Source of the DNA: Amycolatopsis balhimycina FH 1894 | Lineage (GTDB): Bacteria; Actinomycetota; Actinomycetes; Mycobacteriales; Pseudonocardiaceae | DNA: 64,000 nucleotides | Direction: 5' to 3' | Assembly (NCBI RefSeq): GCF_000384295.1 | Contig: NZ_KB913037.1 | Location: forward strand, 4,660,868-4,724,867 | Part shown: in pieces, positions 7,790-16,187 of the stretch | Position numbering within the stretch: the stretch's first letter is position 1 | Layout: every line of letters starts with the position of its first letter | Notes under the pieces: generated by a model | The model's input: the letters and a program-made list of their open reading frames with translations, nothing else | Told to the model about the DNA's origin: nothing | Databases searched by the model: none | Translations under genes and position numbers: made by a program

Positions 7790-7860
7790 GATCTCGCGTG
7801 ATCGGAGCCGTGACTCGCGTGATTGGGCCCGTGACTCGCGTGATTGGGGCCGTGACTCGC
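7790..7860. repeat. 21-bp tandem repeat
   Basis: Units at 7810-7830 and 7831-7851 begin GTGACTCGCGTGATTGGG. They are preceded by a diverged unit (7790-7809) and followed by a 9-bp partial unit (7852-7860). The two full units differ at one position. It lies upstream of the glucosaminidase gene, where there is no terminator or start codon. Confidence 0.8.
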
Positions 7861-8046
7861 CACCCGTTCGGCCTCATCGGCATCTTGCGAACGGCGAATT
7901 TCCTACCGATCCGGGTACGACTGGACCGTTCGCGCGGTCGGTCGATGGACATCACCGGATTCGGTGAGTAGCTTCCCGATACTGGCGCCTCCGAGTGGAC
8001 TTCTGACCTCACCACCGGGCGCCCGCTACTTTCTGGGAGGCTGGTC

Positions 8047-9837
8047 GTGACGACCCGAAATCGGAGGTTCCATGCGCTCGCCCTGCCCGTCGCGGGGGTG
8101 CTTGCCCTCACCGGTGTGGGTGTCGCGACCGCCGCGAGCGCGCCGCGCGTGAGCGCGGACGCCCAGGCCGAGGCCGCGGCGACCCAGGCGCTGCGCGGGC
8201 TGACGCTCGAGCAGAAGGTCGGGCAGCTGTTCGTCACCTGGGTCAACGGCAAGTCGGCCGACGAGGTCAACGCGAAGAACCAGGCGGACTTCGGCGTCGG
8301 CACCCCGGCGCAGGTGATCGAGAAGTACCACCTGGGCGGGGTCATCTACTTCAACAACGACACGCGCGACAACTTCGACGACCCCGTCCAGGTCGCGAAG
8401 CTGTCCAACGGCCTCCAGAAAGCCGCCGTGACGAGCGGGGCGCACATCCCGCTGCAGATCGCGGCCGACCAGGAGGGCGGCACGGTGACCCGGATGGGCG
8501 CGCCGGCCACCGAGTTCCCGAACGCGATGGCGATCTCGGCCGGGCGCGACACCAGCCGCGCGACGAAGGCCGCGACGATCCTCGGCCACGAGCTGCGCGC
8601 CGTCGGCATCAACCAGGACTTCGCGCCCGACTCGGACGTCAACTCCAACCCCGTCAACCCGGTCATCGGCGTCCGGTCCTTCTCCGGGCAGCCGGGCCTG
8701 GCCAGTGACTTCGTCACCGCGGAGGTCAAAGGGTTCCAGAAGACCGTGGCGGCGACCGCCAAGCACTTCCCCGGCCACGGCGCCGCGCCGACCGACAGCC
8801 ACACCGGGCTGCCGCGGATCGACAGCACCGAGGCCTACTGGCGGGCCAACGACGTGCCGCCGTTCAAGGCCGCGATCGCGGCCGGCATCGACTCGATCAT
8901 GACCGCGCACATCCAGTTCCCCAGCCTCGACCCGTCGCTGGAACCGGCGACGCTGTCGAAGCCGATCGTCACCGGCAGGCTGCGCGACGAGCTGGGCTAC
9001 AACGGCGTCGTGATCACCGATTCGCTCGAGATGGAGGGCGTGCGCAAGCTGCACAGCGACGCCGAAATCCCGGTGCTCGCGCTGAAGGCCGGCGTCGACC
9101 AGCTGCTCATGCCGGTGCACCTCGACGTCGCGATCAACTCCGTGCTCGACGCCGTGCGGTCGGGAGAGATCCCGATGCGGCGGATCGACCAGAGCGTGCT
9201 GCGGGTGCTGAAGCTGAAGTTCAAGCGCGGCATCCTGTTCTCGCCGTTCGCCGACGCCGGCAAAGTCATGAAGACCGTCGGCATCCCGGCAAGCCTCAAG
9301 ACGGCCCAGGACATCGCCGACCGCGGCATCACGGCCATCGCGAACGACGCCGGCCTCCTGCCGCTCAAGCAGAAGCCCGCGACGGCGCTCGTCACCGGCT
9401 GGGGCGTCTCGACGACGGCGTCCCTCGCTCAGAAGCTGACCGCCCACGGCACGGCCGCGACGGCGTACCCGACCGGTCAGGCCCCGACGGACGCGCAGAT
9501 CGCGCAGGCGGTCGCCAACGCCAAGAACACCGACCTCGTCGTCGTGCTGACCAACAACATCGCCGCCTTACCCCTCCAGACCAAGCTCCTGGAAGCCCTG
9601 CAGGCCACCGGAAAACCGGTCGTCGCCGTCGCCGCCCAGATCCCGTACGACGCGGGCTTCCCGACCACGGTGAAGACCTGGCTGGCCACCTACGGTTACA
9701 TCGGGCCGACCCTGGAGGCGCTGGCCAAGGTCATCCTCGGCGAGACGAAACCGGTCGGGAAGCTGCCGGTCGACATCCCGGCGGGCGCCGACGTGCACAC
9801 CGTGAAGTACCCATTCGGCCACGGGCTGACGTGGTGA
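8047..9837 (+). CDS. Secreted GH3 beta-N-acetylglucosaminidase (NagZ type)
   Basis: 596 aa with an N-terminal signal peptide (FHALALPVAGVLALTGVGVA, cleavage near ATAASA). The GH3 domain shows ADQEGG (141-145), the NagZ signature KHFPGHG (239-245) with the acid/base pair Asp250 and His252, and the nucleophile Asp325 in VVITDSLEMEG. A C-terminal GH3_C domain follows from about 400. This is the two-domain layout of Bacillus NagZ, which removes GlcNAc from muropeptide chains outside the cell. GTG 8047 has GGGAGG at 8035-8040. It is the first gene of a peptidoglycan-recycling operon, and its stop overlaps the next start. Confidence 0.9.
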   Translation: MTTRNRRFHALALPVAGVLALTGVGVATAASAPRVSADAQAEAAATQALRGLTLEQKVGQLFVTWVNGKSADEVNAKNQADFGVGTPAQVIEKYHLGGVIYFNNDTRDNFDDPVQVAKLSNGLQKAAVTSGAHIPLQIAADQEGGTVTRMGAPATEFPNAMAISAGRDTSRATKAATILGHELRAVGINQDFAPDSDVNSNPVNPVIGVRSFSGQPGLASDFVTAEVKGFQKTVAATAKHFPGHGAAPTDSHTGLPRIDSTEAYWRANDVPPFKAAIAAGIDSIMTAHIQFPSLDPSLEPATLSKPIVTGRLRDELGYNGVVITDSLEMEGVRKLHSDAEIPVLALKAGVDQLLMPVHLDVAINSVLDAVRSGEIPMRRIDQSVLRVLKLKFKRGILFSPFADAGKVMKTVGIPASLKTAQDIADRGITAIANDAGLLPLKQKPATALVTGWGVSTTASLAQKLTAHGTAATAYPTGQAPTDAQIAQAVANAKNTDLVVVLTNNIAALPLQTKLLEALQATGKPVVAVAAQIPYDAGFPTTVKTWLATYGYIGPTLEALAKVILGETKPVGKLPVDIPAGADVHTVKYPFGHGLTW

Positions 9838-11117
9838 ACCTCGACCGCCGGCACTTCCTCGGCGCGGGCGCGCTCGCCGTTCCGATGCTGGCGGGCGGCT
9901 CCGCCGTCGCCGGAGCCCAGCCCGAGCAGGCCGGCCGGCCCGAGCAGGCACAGAACCACGGCCGCGTCCTCACCGGCGCGGAGCAACTGGCGGCGCAGGG
10001 CTGGCAAGCTTTCAAGGGCCGCAAACTGGGCGTGCTGTCGAACCCGACCGGCGTCCTGCTGAACGGTGACCACATCGTCGACTCGATGGTCGCGGCCGGG
10101 GTGAAACCGGTCGCGGCCTTCGGCCCCGAGCACGGCTTCCGCGGCAGCGCGCAGGCCGGCGGCTCCGAGGGCGACTACACCGACCCACGCACCGGCGTGC
10201 CGGTATACGACGCGTACGGCGTCGACGCGACGAAGCTCGCTTCGCTGTTCACCAAGGCGGGCGTCGACACCGTCGTGTTCGACATCGCGGACGTCGGCGC
10301 GCGCTTCTACACCTACATCTGGTCGCTCTACACCGCCATGGTGGCCGCGGCCAGGACCCAGGCGGCCTTCGTCGTGCTCGACCGCCCGAACCCGCTCGGC
10401 GGCCGGGCGGCCGGGCCGGTGCTCGACCCGAAGTTCGCGTCCGGGATCGGGCGGAAGCCGATCGCGCAGCAACACGGCATGACCGTCGGCGAGCTCGCCC
10501 GCTTCTTCGCTGAAGAATTCCTCCCCGGCGAAGGCGTGCAGCTCCAGAAGCTCGACGTCGTCCAGGTACGCGGTTGGCAGCGCGACACGCTCTTCGCGCG
10601 GACCGGCCTGAACTGGGTCCTGCCGAGCCCGAACATGCCGACGCCGGACACGGCGCTCGTCTACCCGGGCACCGGGATGTTCGAAGGCACGGTGTTCTCC
10701 GAGGGCCGGGGCACCACCCGGCCGTTCGAGATCATCGGCGCGCCCGGGCTCGACTGGCGCTGGCGAGAAAAGCTCGAAGACCTCGCGCTGCCCGGGGCGA
10801 GGTTCCGCGAGACCTACTTCGTGCCGACGTTCGGCAAGTTCGTCAACCAGACCTGCGGCGGGGTGCAGGTGAGCGTCGACGACCCGCGGGCCTTCGACGC
10901 GATCCGGACCGCGGTCGCCATGCTCGTCACGGCGAAGGCCCTGCACCCGGACCTCTTCGCCTGGCGTCCCGACACCTACATCGACAAGCTCTCCGGGTCC
11001 GATCGCCTGCGGACCATGGTCGACGCCGGTGCGGGCGTCGACGAGGTCACCGGCGCCTGGCGGGCCGAGCTGGCCGAGTTCGACCGGAAACGTCGCCGCT
11101 ACCTGCTCTACCGCTGA
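9831..11117 (+). CDS. namZ: NamZ-type exo-beta-N-acetylmuramidase (DUF1343)
   Basis: 428 aa from GTG 9831 (GTG 9834 is equally good and overlaps the upstream stop as GTGA). The N-terminus NLDRRHFLGAGALAVPMLAG is a twin-arginine signal, so the enzyme is exported folded. The core has LGVLSNPTGVL, AFGPEHGFRG, YDAYG, FDIADVGARFYTYIWSL and LDRPNPLGG, the DUF1343/YbbC hallmarks. In Bacillus this family releases terminal MurNAc, acting together with NagZ and AmiE, whose homologues flank it here. No inactivating change is visible. Confidence 0.88.
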   Translation: MVNLDRRHFLGAGALAVPMLAGGSAVAGAQPEQAGRPEQAQNHGRVLTGAEQLAAQGWQAFKGRKLGVLSNPTGVLLNGDHIVDSMVAAGVKPVAAFGPEHGFRGSAQAGGSEGDYTDPRTGVPVYDAYGVDATKLASLFTKAGVDTVVFDIADVGARFYTYIWSLYTAMVAAARTQAAFVVLDRPNPLGGRAAGPVLDPKFASGIGRKPIAQQHGMTVGELARFFAEEFLPGEGVQLQKLDVVQVRGWQRDTLFARTGLNWVLPSPNMPTPDTALVYPGTGMFEGTVFSEGRGTTRPFEIIGAPGLDWRWREKLEDLALPGARFRETYFVPTFGKFVNQTCGGVQVSVDDPRAFDAIRTAVAMLVTAKALHPDLFAWRPDTYIDKLSGSDRLRTMVDAGAGVDEVTGAWRAELAEFDRKRRRYLLYR

Positions 11118-11128
11118 GAGGAAGAGTC

Positions 11129-12898
11129 GTGCGTGCTAGGAAGGTCCTCGCCGCGGCCACCGGAGTGCTGGTCGCGCTGACCACGTTGACTGTGTCGGAC
11201 TCGGGAGCCAGCGCCATCACCGGACGCCACGACACCGGCGCCGGCCGGTTCGACCGGCCGCACCAGGGCTTCGCCGCGCCGTGGACGACCCTGCGGGACG
11301 GAAAACCCCAGGATGCCGGCCTCGACCCAGCGCCGATCAAGGCGGCGGAGGACTTCCTCGCGAGCTGGACGAAGCCGGACGCCACCGGGCACCCGCACTT
11401 CTCCGGTGCGGTCGGCCTGCTCGCGCACGACGGCGTGGTCGTCGACCGGTACGCGGTCGGCGGCGCGCTGCGGTACGCCGACGCCAAGGGCACCGAGCTG
11501 CCTGCGGACCAGCAGGTCCCCATGAAGAACGACACGATCTTCGACATGGCGTCGATCTCGAAGCTGTTCACCTCGATCGCCGTGCTTCAGCTGGTCGAAC
11601 GCGGGCAGCTGACCATCGACACCCCGGTCTCCCGCTTCTTCCCGGAGTTCGCCACCGGCGACAAGGCCGCCATCACGGTCAAGATGCTGCTCACCCACAC
11701 CTCCGGGTTCGCCGCCGACCCGATCCCGTCGCTGTGGGCCGGCTACCCGGACATCCCGTCGCGCCGGCAGGCCGTGCTCGACAGCCCGCTGAAGAACAAG
11801 CCGGGCACGACCTACCTCTACTCGGACATCAACCTGCTGACCCTCGGCTTCATCGTCGAGAAATTGACCGGGCAGCCGCTGGACAAGGTCGTCCACGACC
11901 GGATCACCGCGCCGCTCGGCATGACCGACACCGGGTACAACCCGCCCGCGGCGAAGCTGAACCGGATCGCCGCGACGGAGTTCGAAGCGAACCCGCCGCG
12001 CGGGATGGTGCGCGGCAGCGTGCACGACGAGAACGCGTGGTCGCTGGGCGGCGTCGCCGGGCACGCCGGCGTGTTCAGCACCGCGAGCGACATGGCTGTG
12101 CTGGCCCAGACCGTCCTCAACGGCGGCAGCTACCGCGGGCACCGCATCCTGCGCGACGACACCGTGCGCGAGATGCTGACGAACTACAACCAGCAGTTCC
12201 CGGACGACTCGCACGGCCTGGGCTTCGAGCTCGACCAGCCCTGGTACATGGGTGCGCTGGCGTCGCCGGTCAGCGCCGGGCACACCGGTTTCACCGGGAC
12301 GACGCTGGTCATCGACCCGGAGTCGCGGTCGTTCGCCATCCTGCTGACCAACCGGGTGCACCCGACCCGCAGCTGGGGTTCGATCAACACCGCGCGCCAG
12401 GTTTGGGCGACGTCGCTGGCCAGGGCCATGGCCGTCCGGCCGGTGGTCGGCAAGGACGCCTGGACGAGCACCCTGGGTAACGTCGGCGTCGCCACCCTGA
12501 GTACTCGGCCCTTTACTACGCATAGTGATCAAGCAAACGTTTCCTTCTTCGCTTTCGTGGACACCGAGGGCAGCAGTGATCCACTTCAGCTGCAGGCCAG
12601 CACCGACGGCGTGAACTGGCAACCGATCGCCGTATCGGTATCCGGACCGGGCGCACCCTCCGGAAGCGTGACGTCGCTCTCCGGACACGGGCACCGTGCC
12701 TGGTGGAAGGTGGTGGCCGCGGTGCCGCAGGGCTCGGCGGTGAGCCTGCGGTGGCGTTACAGCACCGACCCGAGTTACACAGGACGAGGGGTTTCCGTGG
12801 ACGGTGTGAAAGTCACCGAGAGCGGCCGATCACTCCTCGACGGTGAACGAGACCCCGCCTTTTTCGTCGCAGAGGGTTGGCAATTGAGCTCTCGGTGA
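11129..12898 (+). CDS. Secreted beta-lactamase-family serine hydrolase (AmiE/YbbE-like)
   Basis: 589 aa from GTG 11129 (GAGAGGAAGAG just upstream). A signal peptide is followed by a class C-like serine hydrolase fold: SISK with nucleophile Ser142 and Lys145, the Tyr motif in TTYLYSDINLL, and the HTG box in SAGHTGFTGTTL. In the Bacillus MurNAc cluster the equivalent AmiE strips the peptide from MurNAc-peptide. Beyond about residue 450 it carries an extra domain of some 140 residues (VSFFAFVDTEGSSDPLQLQA and following) that looks like a beta-sandwich, perhaps for wall binding. It is downstream of namZ in the same operon. The substrate is inferred from context. Confidence 0.8.
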   Translation: MRARKVLAAATGVLVALTTLTVSDSGASAITGRHDTGAGRFDRPHQGFAAPWTTLRDGKPQDAGLDPAPIKAAEDFLASWTKPDATGHPHFSGAVGLLAHDGVVVDRYAVGGALRYADAKGTELPADQQVPMKNDTIFDMASISKLFTSIAVLQLVERGQLTIDTPVSRFFPEFATGDKAAITVKMLLTHTSGFAADPIPSLWAGYPDIPSRRQAVLDSPLKNKPGTTYLYSDINLLTLGFIVEKLTGQPLDKVVHDRITAPLGMTDTGYNPPAAKLNRIAATEFEANPPRGMVRGSVHDENAWSLGGVAGHAGVFSTASDMAVLAQTVLNGGSYRGHRILRDDTVREMLTNYNQQFPDDSHGLGFELDQPWYMGALASPVSAGHTGFTGTTLVIDPESRSFAILLTNRVHPTRSWGSINTARQVWATSLARAMAVRPVVGKDAWTSTLGNVGVATLSTRPFTTHSDQANVSFFAFVDTEGSSDPLQLQASTDGVNWQPIAVSVSGPGAPSGSVTSLSGHGHRAWWKVVAAVPQGSAVSLRWRYSTDPSYTGRGVSVDGVKVTESGRSLLDGERDPAFFVAEGWQLSSR

Positions 12899-12988
12899 CC
12901 CCTCCGTCGCCGAACGTCGACCAACCGCCGGAATTTACCGTCCTCTTGCTGCTTGCACCGCGACACTAAGTTGCCAAGTCGTTAGCTT

Positions 12989-13006
12989 GACCTCGTTAAC
13001 AAGGTC
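12989..13006. promoter_or_regulatory. Candidate operator upstream of murR
   Basis: GACCTCGTTAACAAGGTC is an 18-bp palindrome with one mismatched pair, centred on GTTAAC. It lies 104 bp before the murR start in an AT-richer 210-bp gap between amiE-like and murR. It could bind MurR itself. Confidence 0.45.
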
Positions 13007-13095
13007 GACCCTGTTGGCGACTTTCTGGTCAACGATTAATCGCAAATCTAGATCCGCAGACACGGACGGGTTGCGATCGTACCGAAGGGTGTGGG

Positions 13096-13101
13096 TAGCC
13101 T
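13096..13101 (+). promoter_or_regulatory. -10 box of murR
   Basis: TAGCCT, 8 nt before the ATG at 13110, without a ribosome site. It indicates a leaderless or near-leaderless murR-murQ transcript separate from the hydrolase operon. Confidence 0.5.
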
Positions 13102-13109
13102 TGTCGCAA

Positions 13110-14111
13110 ATGCCAACGGTTAGTAACTTTCCGACGGTGAGTGATACCGAATCCGTAGTCGGCCCGGCACCGTCCGAGCCCGTATCGGTCCAGACGGCCG
13201 TGCGAGACGCCGACTCCAGCCCGCTGGTGCGGATCCGGTCCCTGCTCCCCGGTCTGGCCCGCGCCGAACAGCGCGTGGCCAAGGTGGTGCTGGAAGATCC
13301 CGCGCACGTGGCGCGGCGCAGCATCACCGAGGTGGCCCTGGCCGCCAACACGAGCGAGACCACGGTGACGCGGTTCTGCAAGGCCGTCGGCGTCGGCGGG
13401 TACCCGCAGCTGCGCATCGCGCTGGCCGCGGACACCGCCCGCACCGAGGCGCGGACCACGCGCAACCTCGGCGGCGAGATCGGCCCGGAGGACGACCTGG
13501 CCGCCGTGATCGGCAAGGTCAGCTTCGCCGACGCGCGGGCCGTCGAGGAGACGGCCGACCAGCTCGACGTCGCCACGCTGCAGCGCGTGATCGAGGTCGT
13601 CGCGAACGCCGGCCGGGTGGACGTCTACGGCGTGGGCGCCAGCGCGTTCGTCGCCGCCGACCTGCAGCAGAAGCTGCACCGCATCGGCCGCGTGTGCTTC
13701 GCGTGGTCGGACACGCACATCATGCTCACCTCGGCCGCGGTGCTGAGCCCCGGTGACGTCGCGATCGGCGTCTCGCACACCGGCGCGACCACCGACACCG
13801 TCGAGGCGCTGCGCGTGGCGCGCGAGCACGGCGCGAACACCATCGCCGTGACGAACTTCCCGCGCTCGCCGATCACCGAGGTCGCCGACCACGTTTTGAC
13901 CACCGCGGCGCGGGAAACCACCTTCCGTTCGGGCGCCACGGCAAGCCGCATCGCCCAGCTGACCGTCATCGACTGCCTGTTCATCGGCGTCGCCCAGCGG
14001 CACATGGACGCGTCGGTCAACGCCCTGGACGCGACGAGGGACGCAGTCGGCTCGCACCGCTTGGGGGTCAGGCCGGACGGTCGTCGCCGTCCGCGGGAAA
14101 CCGGCAAGTAA
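13110..14111 (+). CDS. murR: RpiR-family regulator (MurR type)
   Basis: 333 aa. An N-terminal HTH_6 domain (about 40-115: LLPGLARAEQRVAKVVLEDP, then NTSETTVTRFCKAVGVGGYP) is followed by a SIS sugar-phosphate-binding domain (VDVYGVGASAFVAADLQQKL, AIGVSHTGATTDTVEALRVA). The first ~35 residues are an unstructured extension. RpiR proteins sense phosphosugars; next to murQ the likely ligand is MurNAc-6-phosphate. The stop overlaps the murQ start by one base (TAATG). Expected target: its own operon and the hydrolases upstream. Confidence 0.88.
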   Translation: MPTVSNFPTVSDTESVVGPAPSEPVSVQTAVRDADSSPLVRIRSLLPGLARAEQRVAKVVLEDPAHVARRSITEVALAANTSETTVTRFCKAVGVGGYPQLRIALAADTARTEARTTRNLGGEIGPEDDLAAVIGKVSFADARAVEETADQLDVATLQRVIEVVANAGRVDVYGVGASAFVAADLQQKLHRIGRVCFAWSDTHIMLTSAAVLSPGDVAIGVSHTGATTDTVEALRVAREHGANTIAVTNFPRSPITEVADHVLTTAARETTFRSGATASRIAQLTVIDCLFIGVAQRHMDASVNALDATRDAVGSHRLGVRPDGRRRPRETGK

Positions 14112-15064
14112 TGACCGACGAAAATGTGAGGCGCATGATGACCGTCCCCGTGCAAGCGGTGCACGTCGATTCGCCGACCGAGACCCGCAATCCCCGCACC
14201 ACGGACATCGACCTGATGTCCACCGCGGGGATCCTGGGCGCGATCAACGCCGAGGACCGCACGGTCCCCGGTGCCGTCGCCGCCGTGCTGCCCCAGGTGG
14301 CGCGCGCGGTGGACTACGCGGTGGACGCGCTGCGGGCCGGGGGCCGGGTGCACTACGTCGGCGCGGGCACGTCCGGGCGCCTGGCCACCCTGGACGCGGC
14401 CGAGCTCGTGCCGACGTTCAACGTGCCGGGCGACTGGTTCATCGCGCACCACGCCGGCGGCGAGCGCGCGCTGCGCCAGGCCGTCGAAAACGCGGAGGAC
14501 GACTCGGCGGCCGGGGCCGCCGAGATGGCGGCGATGGTGCAGCCGGGTGACTTCGTGCTGGGGCTGACGGCGTCGGGCAGGACGCCGTACGTGCTGGGTG
14601 CGCTGCTCGCGGCGTCGCGCCAGGGCGCCCGGACCGGGCTGGTCTCGGGCAACGCCAAGGCCGCCAAGCCCGCCGGGGTGGACGTGCTCATCGCCGTCGA
14701 CACCGGCCCGGAGGCGATCGCCGGCTCGACCCGGATGAAGGCGGGCACGGCGCAGAAGATGATCCTGACGTCGTTCTCCACGGCGACGATGATCAAGCTC
14801 GGCCGGACCTACTCCAACCTGATGGTCAGCATGCGGGCCACCAACGCGAAGCTGCGCGGCCGGACCATCCGGATCCTGCAGGAAGCCACCGGCATGACGA
14901 TGGCGGACTGCTCGGACGCACTGACCGAGGCCGGGGGCGACCTCAAGGTGGCGCTGGTGCACCTGCTCTCCGGCGAGGACGTCAAGAGCGCGGCGAAGGC
15001 GCTGCACGTGTCGGGCGGGCACGTGCGCAAGGCGCTGGACCTGGTCCGCGTGCGGGCAAGCTAG
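14111..15064 (+). CDS. murQ: N-acetylmuramic acid 6-phosphate etherase
   Basis: 317 aa. MurQ cleaves the lactyl ether of MurNAc-6-phosphate to GlcNAc-6-phosphate and D-lactate in the cytoplasm. Signature segments are TETRNPRTTDIDLMS, the SIS motif YVGAGTSGRLATLDAAELVP, the acidic GGERALRQAVENAEDD, and SGRTPYVLGAL. The C-terminal part has the HTH-like three-helix bundle of the family (MTMADCSDALTEAGGDLKVA). Start ATG 14111 overlaps the murR stop. No MurNAc transporter or kinase gene is next to it. Confidence 0.93.
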   Translation: MTDENVRRMMTVPVQAVHVDSPTETRNPRTTDIDLMSTAGILGAINAEDRTVPGAVAAVLPQVARAVDYAVDALRAGGRVHYVGAGTSGRLATLDAAELVPTFNVPGDWFIAHHAGGERALRQAVENAEDDSAAGAAEMAAMVQPGDFVLGLTASGRTPYVLGALLAASRQGARTGLVSGNAKAAKPAGVDVLIAVDTGPEAIAGSTRMKAGTAQKMILTSFSTATMIKLGRTYSNLMVSMRATNAKLRGRTIRILQEATGMTMADCSDALTEAGGDLKVALVHLLSGEDVKSAAKALHVSGGHVRKALDLVRVRAS

Positions 15065-15085
15065 ACCTTTATCTGTTCATCTGTC

Positions 15086-15091
15086 TAACCT
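15086..15091 (+). promoter_or_regulatory. -10 box of the Ni/Co transporter gene
   Basis: TAACCT, 7 nt before GTG 15099; no ribosome site, so probably leaderless. Confidence 0.5.
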
Positions 15092-15098
15092 CTCAGGT

Positions 15099-16187
15099 GT
15101 GAGGGACACGGGCGAGGACTCGCGGCGTGGGCTGTCGCGCCGCGAGTGGGTGTCGATCGGCGGGATGGCCGGGTTCGTCCTGCTGCTGAACGTCGTGGGC
15201 TGGGGCGTGCTCACGGCGTTCGTCGCGCCGCACCACTACGCGCTGGGCACGTCCGGCGTGTTCGGGATCGGCCTCGGCGTAACCGCGTTCACGCTGGGCA
15301 TGCGGCACGCGTTCGACGCCGACCACATCGCCGCGATCGACGGCACCACGCGCAAGCTGATGGCCGACGGACGGCGGCCGCTGTCGGTCGGGTTCTGGTT
15401 CTCGCTCGGGCACTCGACGGTCGTCTTCGCGCTGTGCTTCCTGCTCTCCCTCGGCGTCCGCGCGCTCGCCGGGCCGGTCGAGGACGGCTCCTCGGCGTTG
15501 CACGAAACCACCGGCCTGATCGGGACGTCGGTGTCCGGCGTGTTCCTGTACGTGATCGCGATCCTCAACCTCGTGGTGCTCGTCGGGATCCTGCGAGTCT
15601 TCAAAAAGATGCGCCACGGCGAGTTCGACGAAGCCGCGCTCGAACGCCAGCTGGACAACCGCGGCGTGCTGAACCGGTTGCTGCGCGGTGCGACGAAGGC
15701 CGTGCGCAAGCCGTGGCACATCTATCCGGTCGGGCTGCTGTTCGGGCTGGGCTTCGACACTGCGACCGAAATCGGGCTGCTCGTGCTCGCCGCGGGCGCC
15801 GCGACGTTCGCGCTGCCGTGGTACGCGATCCTCGTGCTGCCGGTCCTGTTCGCCGCCGGGATGACCCTGTTCGACACGGCGGATGGCTGCTTCATGAACT
15901 TCGCCTACGGCTGGGCGTTCGCGAAACCGGTGCGCAAGATCTTCTACAACATCACGGTGACCGCGCTGTCGATCGCGGTGGCACTGGTCGTCGGGACCAT
16001 CGAACTGGTGTCGATCCTGGCCGAGCAGCTGGACATCACGTCGGGTCCGCTGGCCGCGATCGCGTCGGTCGACCTCGACTACGTCGGCTTCGGGATCGTC
16101 GGGTTGTTCGTGCTGACCTGGGTCATCGCGCTGGCGGTGTGGCGGTTCGGGCGGATCGAGGAGAAGTGGTCGGCGAAGCTGACCTGA
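15099..16187 (+). CDS. NiCoT-family nickel/cobalt transporter
   Basis: 362 aa, about eight membrane helices. It carries the NiCoT signatures: HAFDADHIAAIDGTTRK (the HX4DH metal motif), FSLGHSTVVF, LFGLGFDTATEIGLL and MTLFDTADGCFMNFAYGWAF. The family imports Ni2+ and/or Co2+ for urease, hydrogenase or cobalamin; no such enzyme is in the window. Its last 65 nt overlap the 3' end of the opposing MFS gene, so the two are convergent with no terminator between them. Confidence 0.92.
   Translation: MRDTGEDSRRGLSRREWVSIGGMAGFVLLLNVVGWGVLTAFVAPHHYALGTSGVFGIGLGVTAFTLGMRHAFDADHIAAIDGTTRKLMADGRRPLSVGFWFSLGHSTVVFALCFLLSLGVRALAGPVEDGSSALHETTGLIGTSVSGVFLYVIAILNLVVLVGILRVFKKMRHGEFDEAALERQLDNRGVLNRLLRGATKAVRKPWHIYPVGLLFGLGFDTATEIGLLVLAAGAATFALPWYAILVLPVLFAAGMTLFDTADGCFMNFAYGWAFAKPVRKIFYNITVTALSIAVALVVGTIELVSILAEQLDITSGPLAAIASVDLDYVGFGIVGLFVLTWVIALAVWRFGRIEEKWSAKLT

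Noticed and set aside
7567..7971. Open frame through the 21-bp tandem repeats
   Set aside because: No ribosome site, no motif, repetitive part, and it overlaps the sRNA candidate.
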